NCBI GenBank assembly: GCA_031316155.1
Contig: JALDRB010000012.1
Span: 1-64,000 of the forward strand
Length of the DNA: 64,000 bases
Source of the DNA: Candidatus Scalindua sp.
GTDB taxonomy: Bacteria; Planctomycetota; Brocadiia; Brocadiales; Scalinduaceae
Direction: 5' to 3'
The notes under the pieces are model-generated. The model saw nothing but the letters and a program-made list of their open reading frames with translations, ran no database searches and had not been told where the DNA came from. Each line of letters begins with the position of its first letter. Positions within the stretch are counted from its first letter, which is position 1. The translations under genes and the position numbers were made by a program. Positions 16,742 to 25,473 of the stretch are shown here, one piece after another.

Positions 16742-17886
16742 CCACAACCATCGATAATTCTCTCCATGTCAGGCTTTCCCTCCCCAATGATCTTGAACCG
16801 CTGGTTTTGCTGGAACAGGCCGCCTTCAGTGCCGATCAATTTACTAAATCCCTGATTACCAGCCTGTTGACCAAAGACCGGGCCAGTGTGTTGGTAGCTG
16901 AAAAATCGGGGCATATTTGTGGTGCGGCCTATATGATCTGGAATAGAAACACCCGGAAAGGACGGCTTTTAAATCTTGCTGTGCATCCTGAGTTCCAGAG
17001 CAGAGGGATTGGCCAACTTCTGATGGCGGAATGCGAAACAGAAACTGTTTGGCGAGGTCATGAATATCTCACACTTGAGGTGCGTGAGGACAATCATAAG
17101 GGACGGAAGTTTTATGAAAAACTCGGGTACCTGCAGGACAAACGCGTTCCACGGTTTTATGATGATGGCTCCGCCGCGATTCAAATGAGCAAGGCATTAC
17201 GATCGATCCCTCCCCACGTGCACACACAGGTTCCTTACTACAGCCAAACTACTCCTTTTAGCTGCGGCACCGCTTGCCTGATGATGGCTTTAGGCCACTT
17301 CAAACCTGAAATTTCGTGTGGCCGGACATTGGAGATGAATTTATGGAAAGTGGCTACTCTGATATTTACGGCTTCAGGTATTGGTGGCACAGATCCATAC
17401 GGACTCGCTCTAGCTGCGGTCAGGGAAGGACTTTCAGCGAGAGTGCTTTCTTCCAATGACAAAAACCCGTTCACACTTTCAGTGAGAAATCCCCGCAAGC
17501 GGGAGGTAATCAACCTGCTGCATGAAGACATGAAAGCAGAGGCGCAACGGAAGAACATCGCCGCCACGTCTTACCCTTTTGACCTGACAGATATTATCAG
17601 CTATCTGTACCGGGGCTGGTTACCGATCATACTCATCAGCACCTACCGCCTGACCGGGTTTCGAGGCCTGCACTGGGTGCTGGTGACAGGATATGACGAG
17701 AAGTCTGTTTATGTCCATGACCCGGATTCCAATTCTTACGAAAAAAACAGAGAACTGGCGATCAACTTACCAATTTCTCATAAGGAGTTTAAACAGCTCT
17801 TACATTGTGGAAAAAGCCAAAATCGTTTTGCTGTTTTTACAGGACCTCCTTCAGCAAATATGGGTACATCATACCTATTTATTTGA
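16738..17886 (+). CDS. GNAT acetyltransferase fused to a C39-like cysteine peptidase
   Basis: 382 residues in two domains. Residues ~5-155 form a GNAT N-acetyltransferase (acetyl-CoA loop HPEFQSRGIGQLLM, then NHKGRKFYEKLGY). Residues ~165-375 are a papain-like C39 domain: QTTPFSCGTACLMMAL carries the predicted nucleophile Cys, GLHWVLVTGYD the His, and HDPD the Asp region. No signal peptide or transporter is present, so it should act in the cytosol. C39 peptidases cut leader peptides after double-glycine sites; with an ATP-grasp ligase and acyltransferase next to it, a pathway that builds, trims and acylates a peptide or peptide tag is plausible but unproven. Confidence 0.88.
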   Translation: MTTTIDNSLHVRLSLPNDLEPLVLLEQAAFSADQFTKSLITSLLTKDRASVLVAEKSGHICGAAYMIWNRNTRKGRLLNLAVHPEFQSRGIGQLLMAECETETVWRGHEYLTLEVREDNHKGRKFYEKLGYLQDKRVPRFYDDGSAAIQMSKALRSIPPHVHTQVPYYSQTTPFSCGTACLMMALGHFKPEISCGRTLEMNLWKVATLIFTASGIGGTDPYGLALAAVREGLSARVLSSNDKNPFTLSVRNPRKREVINLLHEDMKAEAQRKNIAATSYPFDLTDIISYLYRGWLPIILISTYRLTGFRGLHWVLVTGYDEKSVYVHDPDSNSYEKNRELAINLPISHKEFKQLLHCGKSQNRFAVFTGPPSANMGTSYLFI

Positions 17887-17969
17887 CATACGAAAATACA
17901 AAAGCTAAAATCTCGCATGCCAGAAACGTCAAGGGTTACTTGTACGAGGCGTACCACACCATATATACT

Positions 17970-18009
17970 AAAACCGAAGCGAAAACCTGAGAAAAACAGA
18001 TAACCGGTA
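17970..18009 (+). repeat. Possible 40-bp repeat, similar to 25423-25462
   Basis: The block AAAACCGAAGCGAAAACC...AACCGGTA resembles AAAACC...AACAGGTA at 25423-25462 (about 34 of 40 bases by eye). It also begins with ATACTAAAACCG, the first bases of the TATACT element, so it may be a diverged relic of that family. Weak. Confidence 0.35.
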
Positions 18010-18047
18010 TATGCCTCAGATTTGATTAATCTCATTTTTGTTAAACA

Positions 18048-18758
18048 ATGGATATATTTATACAATTAGATACCTGGATTGCTTTACTAACTCTTACTTT
18101 TCTAGAGATAGTTTTAGGAATAGACAACATCATATTTATTTCCATAGTTGCAGGAAGACTACCAGAACATCAACAAAAAAAAGCAAGATTAATTGGGCTT
18201 TCATTAGCGCTCATTGTAAGAATATTTTTGTTAATGGGTATTACGTGGTTAATTGGTTTGACCAAGCCTGTTTTGACTGTTAGTTCTTTCGAATTTAGTT
18301 GGAGAGACATTATACTTTTTGTTGGAGGTTTGTTTTTAATTGCCAAAAGTACTTCAGAACTTCATCACAAAATAGAAGGCAATGTACATGAAACAGAAGT
18401 AAAACATGTTTCAGCATTTGGTTCAGCTATTTTCCAAATTGTATTGCTTGATATCATTTTCTCTTTCGATTCTATTTTAACCGCTGTAGGTTTAACTAAT
18501 CAAATCACTTTAATGATTATAGCTGTTATTGTTTCTATTATTGTGATGATAATATTTTCTGGTTTAATAAGTGCCTTTATTAATAAACATCCTACCTTAC
18601 AAGTATTAGCATTGTCTTTCTTAATATTAATAGGGTTTATGCTGGCTGTTGAAGCTTTTCATTATCATGTCCCTAAAGGATACATTTATTTTGCGGTATT
18701 CTTTTCCTTAATAGTCGAAGTCATTAATATCAAAGTAAGAAAAAAAGTATTGCGTTAA
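18048..18758 (+). CDS. TerC-family integral membrane protein
   Basis: 236 residues, about seven hydrophobic helices. The signature acidic transmembrane segments are present: FLEIVLGIDNIIFISI in helix 1 and IVLLDIIFSFDSILTAVGL in the centre. TerC proteins are linked to tellurite/metal stress and metal-ion (Mn2+) export. It lies 160 bp after the RLAN/ATP-grasp/GNAT-C39 cassette on the same strand and may be co-expressed. Codon use looks more AT-rich than the cassette (many TTA, ATT, AAT), so it may have a separate origin. Confidence 0.9.
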   Translation: MDIFIQLDTWIALLTLTFLEIVLGIDNIIFISIVAGRLPEHQQKKARLIGLSLALIVRIFLLMGITWLIGLTKPVLTVSSFEFSWRDIILFVGGLFLIAKSTSELHHKIEGNVHETEVKHVSAFGSAIFQIVLLDIIFSFDSILTAVGLTNQITLMIIAVIVSIIVMIIFSGLISAFINKHPTLQVLALSFLILIGFMLAVEAFHYHVPKGYIYFAVFFSLIVEVINIKVRKKVLR

Positions 18759-18762
18759 AAAC

Positions 18763-18888
18763 CGTCTTTCCTTTTTCATCTCTTATAGCTTTACAATACC
18801 AATCTGCTTGAAAAATGAAAAGAACTTGTAATTTTACTTATTTTTGCTATAAGAAATCTTCCGGTTAAAAAGCAATTCCTTATCATCT
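18763..18888 (+). repeat. Second repeat family, copy B (uninterrupted)
   Basis: About 125 bp immediately after terC, matching 13002-13118 plus 15014-15019. It holds the same CTTTTTCAT ... ATGAAAAG inverted arms. Because this copy continues TTCCTTA-TCATCT without a break, it shows the state of the site before the group II intron entered copy A. Confidence 0.8.
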
Positions 18889-19006
18889 TATCGGATTACA
18901 GTCAATTTCAGAATGAGTGATACACAGTGAACTGAATTGAATTGACGATGTATCAACAGCTTCTTCCCAGGTTTCGTAATACTATTACCTATAGCGAATT
19001 TTTGAT

Positions 19007-21052
19007 ATGGAAAACCTGCAAATAAACATAAATCACGTCTGGGTTATGGCCGCAGCCTGTATGGTATTTTTCATGCAGCTGGGCTTTACCTCTTACGAAG
19101 CGGGCTTTGCACAATCCAAAAATGTCATTAGTGTTTCTATTAGAAACCTGATGGTTACTGTCGTAGCTTCCCTGGTGTTTTATACCTTTGGATTTGGATT
19201 TATGTTTGGCAAAAGCCATGTGGGGTGGATTGGATTAGATCATTTCTTTGCCAATGGGGTAATGGCACATCAGGGTAATCTGGCTTTTAGCTTTTTCTTT
19301 TTTCAATTGGTCTTTGCCGCTACTGCCGCTACCATATTGACAGGCGCTATAGCAGAACGTTCGAGTTTTATTTCTAATATCGTAAGCGTCGTATTTGTGA
19401 CAGGCATTATCTACCCGATTTTCGGCCATTGGGTATGGGGGAATCTCTTTTGTCCCGAACAATCGGGCTGGTTAGAAAGATTGGGGTTTATTGATTTTGC
19501 AGGCTCCACGGTGGTGCACTCAATTGGCGGATGGTTTGCTTTGGCCGGGGCTTTGGTTGTGGGTCCAAGAATTGGTAAGTATAATCCCGATGGTTCTTCA
19601 AATCGAATGGGGTTACACAACATTCCATTAGCCACGCTGGGTACTTTTTTCCTCTGGTTTGGTTGGTTTGGATTTAATGGAGGAAGTCTCTTACGGTCAA
19701 GCGCAAACATAGGCCTCGTTATTACAAACACAAATTTGGCGCCTGCAGCAGCAGGAGTATCAGCGCTCATATTTAATTACGTAACGGAGAAGAGACTTAA
19801 CGCTGGCAAGTTTTTCACCGCTATACTGGCTGGACTGGTAGCTATAACAGCAGCCTCTAGCAGGGTAAATCCTGATGGCGCTGTTTATATCGGTCTTATT
19901 ACAGGTATCGTTGCAATCCTGGCCCAGGACTTTATTGAAAAGATATTAAAGATCGATGATCCCGTGGCTGCCATCGCCGTTCATGGGGTGGGAGGCGTTA
20001 TAGGCACGCTCTGCGTTGCTCTTTTCGCCGACAAATCAACCCTTCTTGTTGAAAACAACAGCCGCATTCTCCAACTGGGCATTCAGGCAGTTGGCGTTGG
20101 GACAGCCTTTGTATGGTCGTTTGGATTGGGAATGCTATTCTTCTGGTGCGTCAAAAAGACCTTAGGCATACGGGTAAGCCCTGAGGAAGAAAGAAAGGGG
20201 CTCAATGTAGCCGAATACGAAGACGTGGCTTCCTGGCTTGATTTTATTCGTATTGCAAGGCTTCAAGACTTGAACGTACTTCTGGAAAAAAGGGTAGAAG
20301 AAAGAACAGATGAACTTCAAAAGACAAACATTGCGCTAGAAAAGGCCAACAGACTTAAATCAGAGTTTCTGGCAACTATGTCACATGAACTCCGCACCCC
20401 GCTGAATTCCATCATTGGTTTTGCCGAGGTTTTAAGGGACGAAGTCGTCGGGACCCTCAGCGCCGAACAAAAAGAATACCTGAGCGATATTCACGGAAGC
20501 GGCCAACACCTGCTCAATATGATTGACAGCATCCTGGATCTCTCAAAAATTGAAGCCGGAAAATTAGAACTTCACTACGAAGAGTTTCCGGTAAAAGAGG
20601 CTGTCAATGAGGTGCTTGATACAATTATTGGATACTCCAATAAGAAAGGCATTCGCATACATATTAACATTCAGGCGGATGTCCCTTCCATAAAAGGAGA
20701 CAAAGTAAAGTTTAAACAAATAATGTTCAATCTGTTATCCAACGCTGTCAAGTTTACGCCGGAAAATGGCAGGGTTGTTGTCAATGCAGGCCTTAAGAAT
20801 CAGCATATCCAGGTTGCAGTGAGCGACACCGGCATCGGAATAAAACCTGAAGATATGGACAAAATATTTGAAGCATTTCGTCAGGTAGATGCCTCATACG
20901 CACGTCGTTATGAGGGAACCGGACTTGGCTTAACACTCACAAAACGACTGATCGAATTGCACGGAGGCAAGATATGGGTAATAAGCGACTTTGGGAAAGG
21001 AAGCACTTTTACTTTTACCTTGCCCTTAAAACCAATCTACAAAAACAATTAA
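19007..21052 (+). CDS. Ammonium transporter fused to a histidine kinase (Amt-HK sensor)
   Basis: 681 residues. Residues 1-390 are a complete Amt/MEP/Rh transporter with about 11 membrane helices; the conserved pore histidines appear as VVHSIGG (His171) and AVHGVGG (His326), and the Phe gate region as FFQLVFAA. A coiled-coil linker (LNVLLEKRVEERTDELQKTNIALEKANRLK) leads to a transmitter: H box SHELRTPLNS (His460), N box NLLSNAVKF, G1 DTGIGI, F and G2 boxes EAFRQVDASYARRYEGTGLGL. The Kuenenia homologue Ks-Amt5 was shown to act as an ammonium sensor. No response regulator is adjacent, so the partner is elsewhere; the NtrC-like protein at 823 has its own kinase. Confidence 0.95.
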   Translation: MENLQININHVWVMAAACMVFFMQLGFTSYEAGFAQSKNVISVSIRNLMVTVVASLVFYTFGFGFMFGKSHVGWIGLDHFFANGVMAHQGNLAFSFFFFQLVFAATAATILTGAIAERSSFISNIVSVVFVTGIIYPIFGHWVWGNLFCPEQSGWLERLGFIDFAGSTVVHSIGGWFALAGALVVGPRIGKYNPDGSSNRMGLHNIPLATLGTFFLWFGWFGFNGGSLLRSSANIGLVITNTNLAPAAAGVSALIFNYVTEKRLNAGKFFTAILAGLVAITAASSRVNPDGAVYIGLITGIVAILAQDFIEKILKIDDPVAAIAVHGVGGVIGTLCVALFADKSTLLVENNSRILQLGIQAVGVGTAFVWSFGLGMLFFWCVKKTLGIRVSPEEERKGLNVAEYEDVASWLDFIRIARLQDLNVLLEKRVEERTDELQKTNIALEKANRLKSEFLATMSHELRTPLNSIIGFAEVLRDEVVGTLSAEQKEYLSDIHGSGQHLLNMIDSILDLSKIEAGKLELHYEEFPVKEAVNEVLDTIIGYSNKKGIRIHINIQADVPSIKGDKVKFKQIMFNLLSNAVKFTPENGRVVVNAGLKNQHIQVAVSDTGIGIKPEDMDKIFEAFRQVDASYARRYEGTGLGLTLTKRLIELHGGKIWVISDFGKGSTFTFTLPLKPIYKNN

Positions 21053-21309
21053 ACCCATCATCTACAGTTGTATTTTAAAGTTCATTGATATAGCAAGGGT
21101 TATGACTACGGAAATAAGTTGTGGCAGCAGGAGTTCTCTTTGAGAAAAGAATTAATGCAGGAAAAATACTATTCTTTTTGTCTTATTGTTTCAGGCAAAA
21201 TTGCTCCCACTGCCTGTATGACTTTACCGGCAACAACTTTCGTTTCACGCCTTAAGACAAATGATTTATCTGCATATGCAGGTAAAACAATTCATAAATA
21301 AAAAAGATT

Positions 21310-21885
21310 TTACTTATTTCTTTTCCTTGCTGCAGAGGTATTTCTCTTTTTTCCCTGTATCTTTTTTTTGTATAAACCTACAGAATAAACAATACATTTC
21401 TTCGCACTGACCGCATCTTCCCATCCAATGGTTTTAACATATGAACCTTCTAAATCCTTATATACGGAAAAGAAATGTGCAATTTCCTGCAGAAAATGCT
21501 GCGGAATGTCCGCGATATCATGATAATCTCTGAAAAAGGGGTCTTGTTGCGGTACGGCAAGAATTTTATCATCATGCTCTCCACGGTCTTTCATCCGAAA
21601 CAACCCGATAGGCCGTGCCTGTATAATACAGCCGGAAAAAGTCGGCTCATTCACCATTACCAAAACATCAAGCGGATCACCATCGTCATAAAATGTCTGC
21701 GGGATTAAGCCGTAGTCGCCTGGATAATAAATTGATGAATAGAGTACACGGTCAAGCCTGAGCGCGCCTGTTTCTTTATCAAATTCATATTTATTGCGTG
21801 AACCTTTCGGAATTTCAACAATTACGTTTATACTGTTTGGAGAATCAGTGCCCACAGGCAAATCTTTCCATAAATTCATATTCAT
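21310..21885 (-). CDS. ppa: Inorganic pyrophosphatase, family I
   Basis: 191 residues. It hydrolyses pyrophosphate to phosphate in the cytosol. The family I active-site signature DDGDPLDVLVM is present with its metal-binding aspartates, as are EIPKGSRNKYE, YPGDYGLIP, and KDLEGSYVKTIGW-type closing residues. The C-terminal ~20 residues are highly basic (KKKIQGKKRNTSAARKRNK), an extra tail beyond the usual fold. It is monocistronic; a dispersed element lies about 75 bp upstream, between this gene and the end of the ABC exporter. Confidence 0.95.
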   Translation of the reverse strand: MNMNLWKDLPVGTDSPNSINVIVEIPKGSRNKYEFDKETGALRLDRVLYSSIYYPGDYGLIPQTFYDDGDPLDVLVMVNEPTFSGCIIQARPIGLFRMKDRGEHDDKILAVPQQDPFFRDYHDIADIPQHFLQEIAHFFSVYKDLEGSYVKTIGWEDAVSAKKCIVYSVGLYKKKIQGKKRNTSAARKRNK

Positions 21886-21959
21886 TTCCTTTATAAAAGT
21901 GAATAGTATATATTATGCTCTAAAAATAGCATTTCTGGAATACCGTACACATGTTAAGA

Positions 21960-22098
21960 TATACTAAAACCGATTTGGTTTTCGGTGTTACTGGAAACCA
22001 AATCTTGGTGAAGGTATCCCCGGACAAAAGGCGCCGAGGACTTTACTCGCTCAATTTTATCTCGGATTTTATCCGAAAACCATTATAAGATGAGTATA
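21960..22098 (-). repeat. Dispersed TATACT element, copy 4 (short form, 139 bp)
   Basis: A complete copy with termini TATACT (21960-21965) and AGTATA (22093-22098). It ends 7 bp from the stop codon of the ABC exporter and so forms the 3' end of that transcript; on the minus strand its hairpins could act after the neighbouring ppa promoter or as a 3' structure. It is the short form, with TCGGATTTTATCCGA as the last hairpin. Confidence 0.92.
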
Positions 22099-22104
22099 AT
22101 CATA

Positions 22105-23868
22105 TCATTCGATCAGATATTTACTTTTAAACTGTTCTTCATAGAGTCGGCGATAAAGCCCATATTTTCCCTGTAGTAATTCCTTATGTGTGCCAATCTC
22201 TACAATCTCTCCATTCTTAAAAACAACAATCATATCAGCCGATTGAATTGTGGAAAGGCGGTGAGCAATAATAAGTGTAGTTCTGCCGGTCATGAGTCGT
22301 TTTAACGCCTGTTGTATCAGATTTTCCGCTTCGGAATCCAATGATGACGTCGCCTCATCCAACAGCAATATCGGCGCATTTTTTAAAAATGCCCTTGCCA
22401 GAGCGATACGTTGTTTTTGTCCTCCAGATAATTTCAATCCTCCTTCCCCAATTTCAGACTGATAACCATTCGGAAGTTTACAAATAAAATCATGGGCATT
22501 TGCAGACATCGCAGCATCTTTTATCTCTATTTCGTTAGCGCCTGATTTTCCAAACAGAATATTTTCGTATACCGTCCCTGAAAATAAAATAGGCTCCTGC
22601 GGCACTGTGGCAATTTGTTTTCTCAAATCATCAAGCTTGAACTCTCTGATATCAATACTGTCAATAGTAATCACCCCTTCAGAAACATCGTAAAATCGCG
22701 GAATAAGCTTAACACAGGTAGATTTTCCCGCACCACTCGGGCCGACCAATGCTACGGTGCACCCTGCCGGAATAGATAAATTGATATTTTTCAAGGTTGG
22801 AGCCGGTGGCTGGTATGAAAAGCCGACGTTGACAAAATGAATGTCTCCTTTTACCGGTCCAAGTTCTCTTGCGCCGGAAGCGTGGGTGATTTCCGGAGAT
22901 GTGTTAAACACCTCAAATATTCTCTCAATCGCCGCCTGGGAATTTGCTAAAAGTATGTTCAGTTCCGTCAGCCGGTTGAGAGGGGCGTAAAATAAACCGA
23001 GATAGGCATAAAATGCCGTTAATTCACCAATGGTAAGACGGTGATTGATCACTTGTACCGCCCCGTACCAGACGACAAGAACAGGAGCCAGATAGGTCAA
23101 AAAGCCGATGACAGAATGGGCAACAGCGTTATTATTGATATTTTTCATTTGAAACGATAAATATTCACGATTGTCCTGAAGAAAGATCGTTTCTTCATTC
23201 TTTTCCCTTGTGTATGCCTGTATAACAGAAATACCTCCGAGTTTTTCGTGTACGTTTCCAGAAATTTCCTCCATTTTTTGCTGTATTTGCTTGCTCATTT
23301 TTTTTATCCGTGCTTTAAAATACTTGTTTAACACAACATGAAAGGGAAAAATAGAAACAGAAACCAGTGCAAGCCTCCAATTCATATAAAACAGAATTAA
23401 TGAATTCAGAAAAAGCGAACTGGCATCCATTATAGTATTGGTAAAAGCAGCGCCCACAAAATTTTGTGCGGATGAAATGTCGCCAAGTAAACGTGCGGCA
23501 ACAGATCCCACCTGCCGTTTTTCATAAAAACTCAGTGACATTCTCTGAAGGTGTGCATAGAGTTCCTGCCGTAAGTCAAAAATAATCTTTTGCCCTGTCC
23601 GATCAGCAAAATAAGATCTGAAATATGAAGCTATTCCCCAGACAACATAAAGCAGAATCATTATTGTAATAATAGTGTACAACTTCCTGATATCATAGGA
23701 AGCAGGCTTGAGCAGGTCGTCAATTATCCCTTTAAAAATCCAGGGAAAAATTAACGGTATGTTATATTTAAGAAGCCCAAACAATGTTGCAGCGAGAATT
23801 ATCCATCGGTATGGTTTCACGTGTTTGAGAAAGTTTTTATATGCTGGAGGTATAGAAAATACTGACAT
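22105..23868 (-). CDS. ABC exporter, fused permease and ATPase (MsbA/LmrA type)
   Basis: 587 residues: a six-helix type IV exporter domain (residues ~20-310) followed by an ATPase with Walker A GPSGAGKST, Q loop (TVPQEPILF), signature LSGGQKQRIALARA, Walker B ILLLDEATSSLD and the H-loop IAHRLSTI. As a half-transporter it should work as a homodimer in the inner membrane. The family exports lipid A precursors, lipids or drugs, and substrate cannot be read from sequence. It is transcribed alone. Confidence 0.92.
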   Translation of the reverse strand: MSVFSIPPAYKNFLKHVKPYRWIILAATLFGLLKYNIPLIFPWIFKGIIDDLLKPASYDIRKLYTIITIMILLYVVWGIASYFRSYFADRTGQKIIFDLRQELYAHLQRMSLSFYEKRQVGSVAARLLGDISSAQNFVGAAFTNTIMDASSLFLNSLILFYMNWRLALVSVSIFPFHVVLNKYFKARIKKMSKQIQQKMEEISGNVHEKLGGISVIQAYTREKNEETIFLQDNREYLSFQMKNINNNAVAHSVIGFLTYLAPVLVVWYGAVQVINHRLTIGELTAFYAYLGLFYAPLNRLTELNILLANSQAAIERIFEVFNTSPEITHASGARELGPVKGDIHFVNVGFSYQPPAPTLKNINLSIPAGCTVALVGPSGAGKSTCVKLIPRFYDVSEGVITIDSIDIREFKLDDLRKQIATVPQEPILFSGTVYENILFGKSGANEIEIKDAAMSANAHDFICKLPNGYQSEIGEGGLKLSGGQKQRIALARAFLKNAPILLLDEATSSLDSEAENLIQQALKRLMTGRTTLIIAHRLSTIQSADMIVVFKNGEIVEIGTHKELLQGKYGLYRRLYEEQFKSKYLIE

Positions 23869-24204
23869 GTATATTATTATCTCTATTGGCAGATTTTAGG
23901 GGAAAAACAGCGTGATCTGTTATTTACTGTTGACAACTATCTGTATTGTATTATTTGGGTAACGTGACAACACTATAATAGATTTTTACCATCTACGTCC
24001 CTGTTCAATGGATTCCTTGATAGTAAAATACTTACTACCGAACAAGTGTCTCACCAATTATGGGAAAAGTCAAGAAGATTGCCTGTTCATCATGGATTAA
24101 TCAACCTAAACACGCTGAACATCATGTTTGGAAATACACAAAATTCATGAATCTGGTGTCTCATTTTCATTGACACTTTCCGCTAACCCGATTATATTCG
24201 CACT
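23869..24204. other. Intergenic space between divergent genes, nothing recognised
   Basis: 336 bp between the ABC exporter (minus) and the pseudouridine synthase (plus), so it must hold both promoters. A TTGACA is present at 23930 but no -10 box at a normal distance was found. No repeat, RNA or small gene was recognised. Confidence 0.5.
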
Positions 24205-24903
24205 ATGAAAGAAATGAAACCGATACCTTTTAGACATAGACCCAGGGGTTTGACCATTCTCTATGAAGACCGGGATATTATTGTGATCGATAAGAGCTCT
24301 GGCTTATTGACGGTAAAAGCAACGTATGAAAAAGAAAAAACAGCTCATCACATCTTAACTAACTATATACGTAAGGGCAGTTTTAAATCAACAAAACAAG
24401 TTTTTGTTGTGCATCGATTGGACCGTGACACTTCTGGTGTTCTTGTGTTTGCCAAGAGTTTTAAAGCTAAAGAAAATCTTAAGCTGCAATGGAAAAGTGT
24501 TAAGAAAAAATATATAGCAATGGTTCATGGAATTTTAACGGAAAAAAGTGGGACAATCACTTCATATTTAGCTGAAAACGAAGATTATGAAGTTTCTTCG
24601 GTTAAGGATTCAAGAAAAGGGGAATTAGCAAAAACCCGTTATAAAGTATTAAAAGAAGCTAAAAGATTTAGTTTACTTGAAATTGAATTATTAACGGGCA
24701 AAAAAAATCAGATACGGGTTCATTTCTCTGAGAAAGGACATCCACTCGTTGGTGATGATAAATATGGTAAAAAAGACGAACCGAAGAGCCGTCTAGCTCT
24801 TCATTCACACTATCTGACGTTTCGACATCCACATAGCGGCAAAAAACTAACCTTTGAAGCCGAGGTGCCTGGTTTTTTTAAAAGTAATTTTAATAACATA
24901 TAA
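24205..24903 (+). CDS. RluA-family pseudouridine synthase
   Basis: 232 residues. RluA enzymes isomerise uridine to pseudouridine in rRNA or tRNA. The catalytic block HRLDRDTSGVLVFAK contains the essential Asp; GKKNQIRVHFSEKGHPLVGDDKYG is the second family motif. There is no N-terminal S4 RNA-binding domain, so it resembles the short RluA/TruC type. The target position in RNA cannot be deduced. The gene is alone on its strand. Confidence 0.92.
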   Translation: MKEMKPIPFRHRPRGLTILYEDRDIIVIDKSSGLLTVKATYEKEKTAHHILTNYIRKGSFKSTKQVFVVHRLDRDTSGVLVFAKSFKAKENLKLQWKSVKKKYIAMVHGILTEKSGTITSYLAENEDYEVSSVKDSRKGELAKTRYKVLKEAKRFSLLEIELLTGKKNQIRVHFSEKGHPLVGDDKYGKKDEPKSRLALHSHYLTFRHPHSGKKLTFEAEVPGFFKSNFNNI

Positions 24904-24991
24904 AAAAACAAGCATAATCTTTTAACGCCGAGGGCGCGGAGAACGCAGAAAAAAACAATGAAAATTGTTCTTCCTTAAAATCCATGATGTT

Positions 24992-25084
24992 CTATTCGGT
25001 TTCTGCGCTGTTTTTTAGTTTATTCCATAATGATTCAATATCTAATTTATTTGCCCAAAACGATAGATACTGTATATCCAGCTT
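24992..25084 (-). pseudogene. Remnant of a nucleotidyltransferase C terminus
   Basis: Directly after the stop of the small antitoxin-like gene and in the same frame, 30 codons read KLDIQYLSFWANKLDIESLW and then NKLKNSAETE before TAG. This resembles the last helices of the nucleotidyltransferase usually paired with this antitoxin family. The catalytic part is missing, so the partner seems to have been deleted. Confidence 0.4.
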
Positions 25085-25312
25085 TTAATAGTTCCTGTTG
25101 TGACATTTATCGAGGCGTTTCAGAAGTTCTTTTTGAAACTCTTTGTCCGAAAGGTTCGGAAATCTTTTCCGCAGTCCATAAATAAAAAGTTGTTTGCTAA
25201 ATTGAGACAATTCAAATGCCTTGAGCAATCTTTTTTCCGGTGACATTTGACGAAGCACCTGAATATAAACCTTGTGATTTTTACGTTCTTTAATGTCCAT
25301 AAATCTGCTCAA
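25085..25312 (-). CDS. Small Rv0078B-like antitoxin-type protein
   Basis: 75 residues: KVYIQVLRQMSPEKRLLKAFELSQFSKQLF, then GLRKRFPNLSDKEFQKELLKRL and a CHNRNY end. This is the pattern of the small helical proteins usually encoded upstream of a nucleotidyltransferase in toxin-antitoxin-like pairs. Here only a remnant of a partner follows (24992-25084), so it may be an orphan. Met5 (MDIKERK) is an alternative start. Moderate confidence that it is expressed. Confidence 0.65.
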   Translation of the reverse strand: MSRFMDIKERKNHKVYIQVLRQMSPEKRLLKAFELSQFSKQLFIYGLRKRFPNLSDKEFQKELLKRLDKCHNRNY

Positions 25313-25422
25313 AAACCTTTGATGACGTGAATATGGTAATGGGATGAAAGGGCTAATTTAAACACAGTAAAAAAATATGTACATGCGATTATTATAATTT
25401 AAAGCCTTCCCACTTAGCCTGA

Positions 25423-25462
25423 AAAACCAGAACGAAAACCCGAGAAAAACAAATAACAGGTA
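25423..25462 (+). repeat. Possible 40-bp repeat, similar to 17970-18009
   Basis: About 34 of 40 bases agree by eye with 17970-18009, and both are followed within ~20 bp by GATTAAT. It lies just past the 3' end of the GNAT-like gene. Weak evidence for a further repeat family or relic. Confidence 0.35.
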
Positions 25463-25473
25463 CGGTGACCCGA

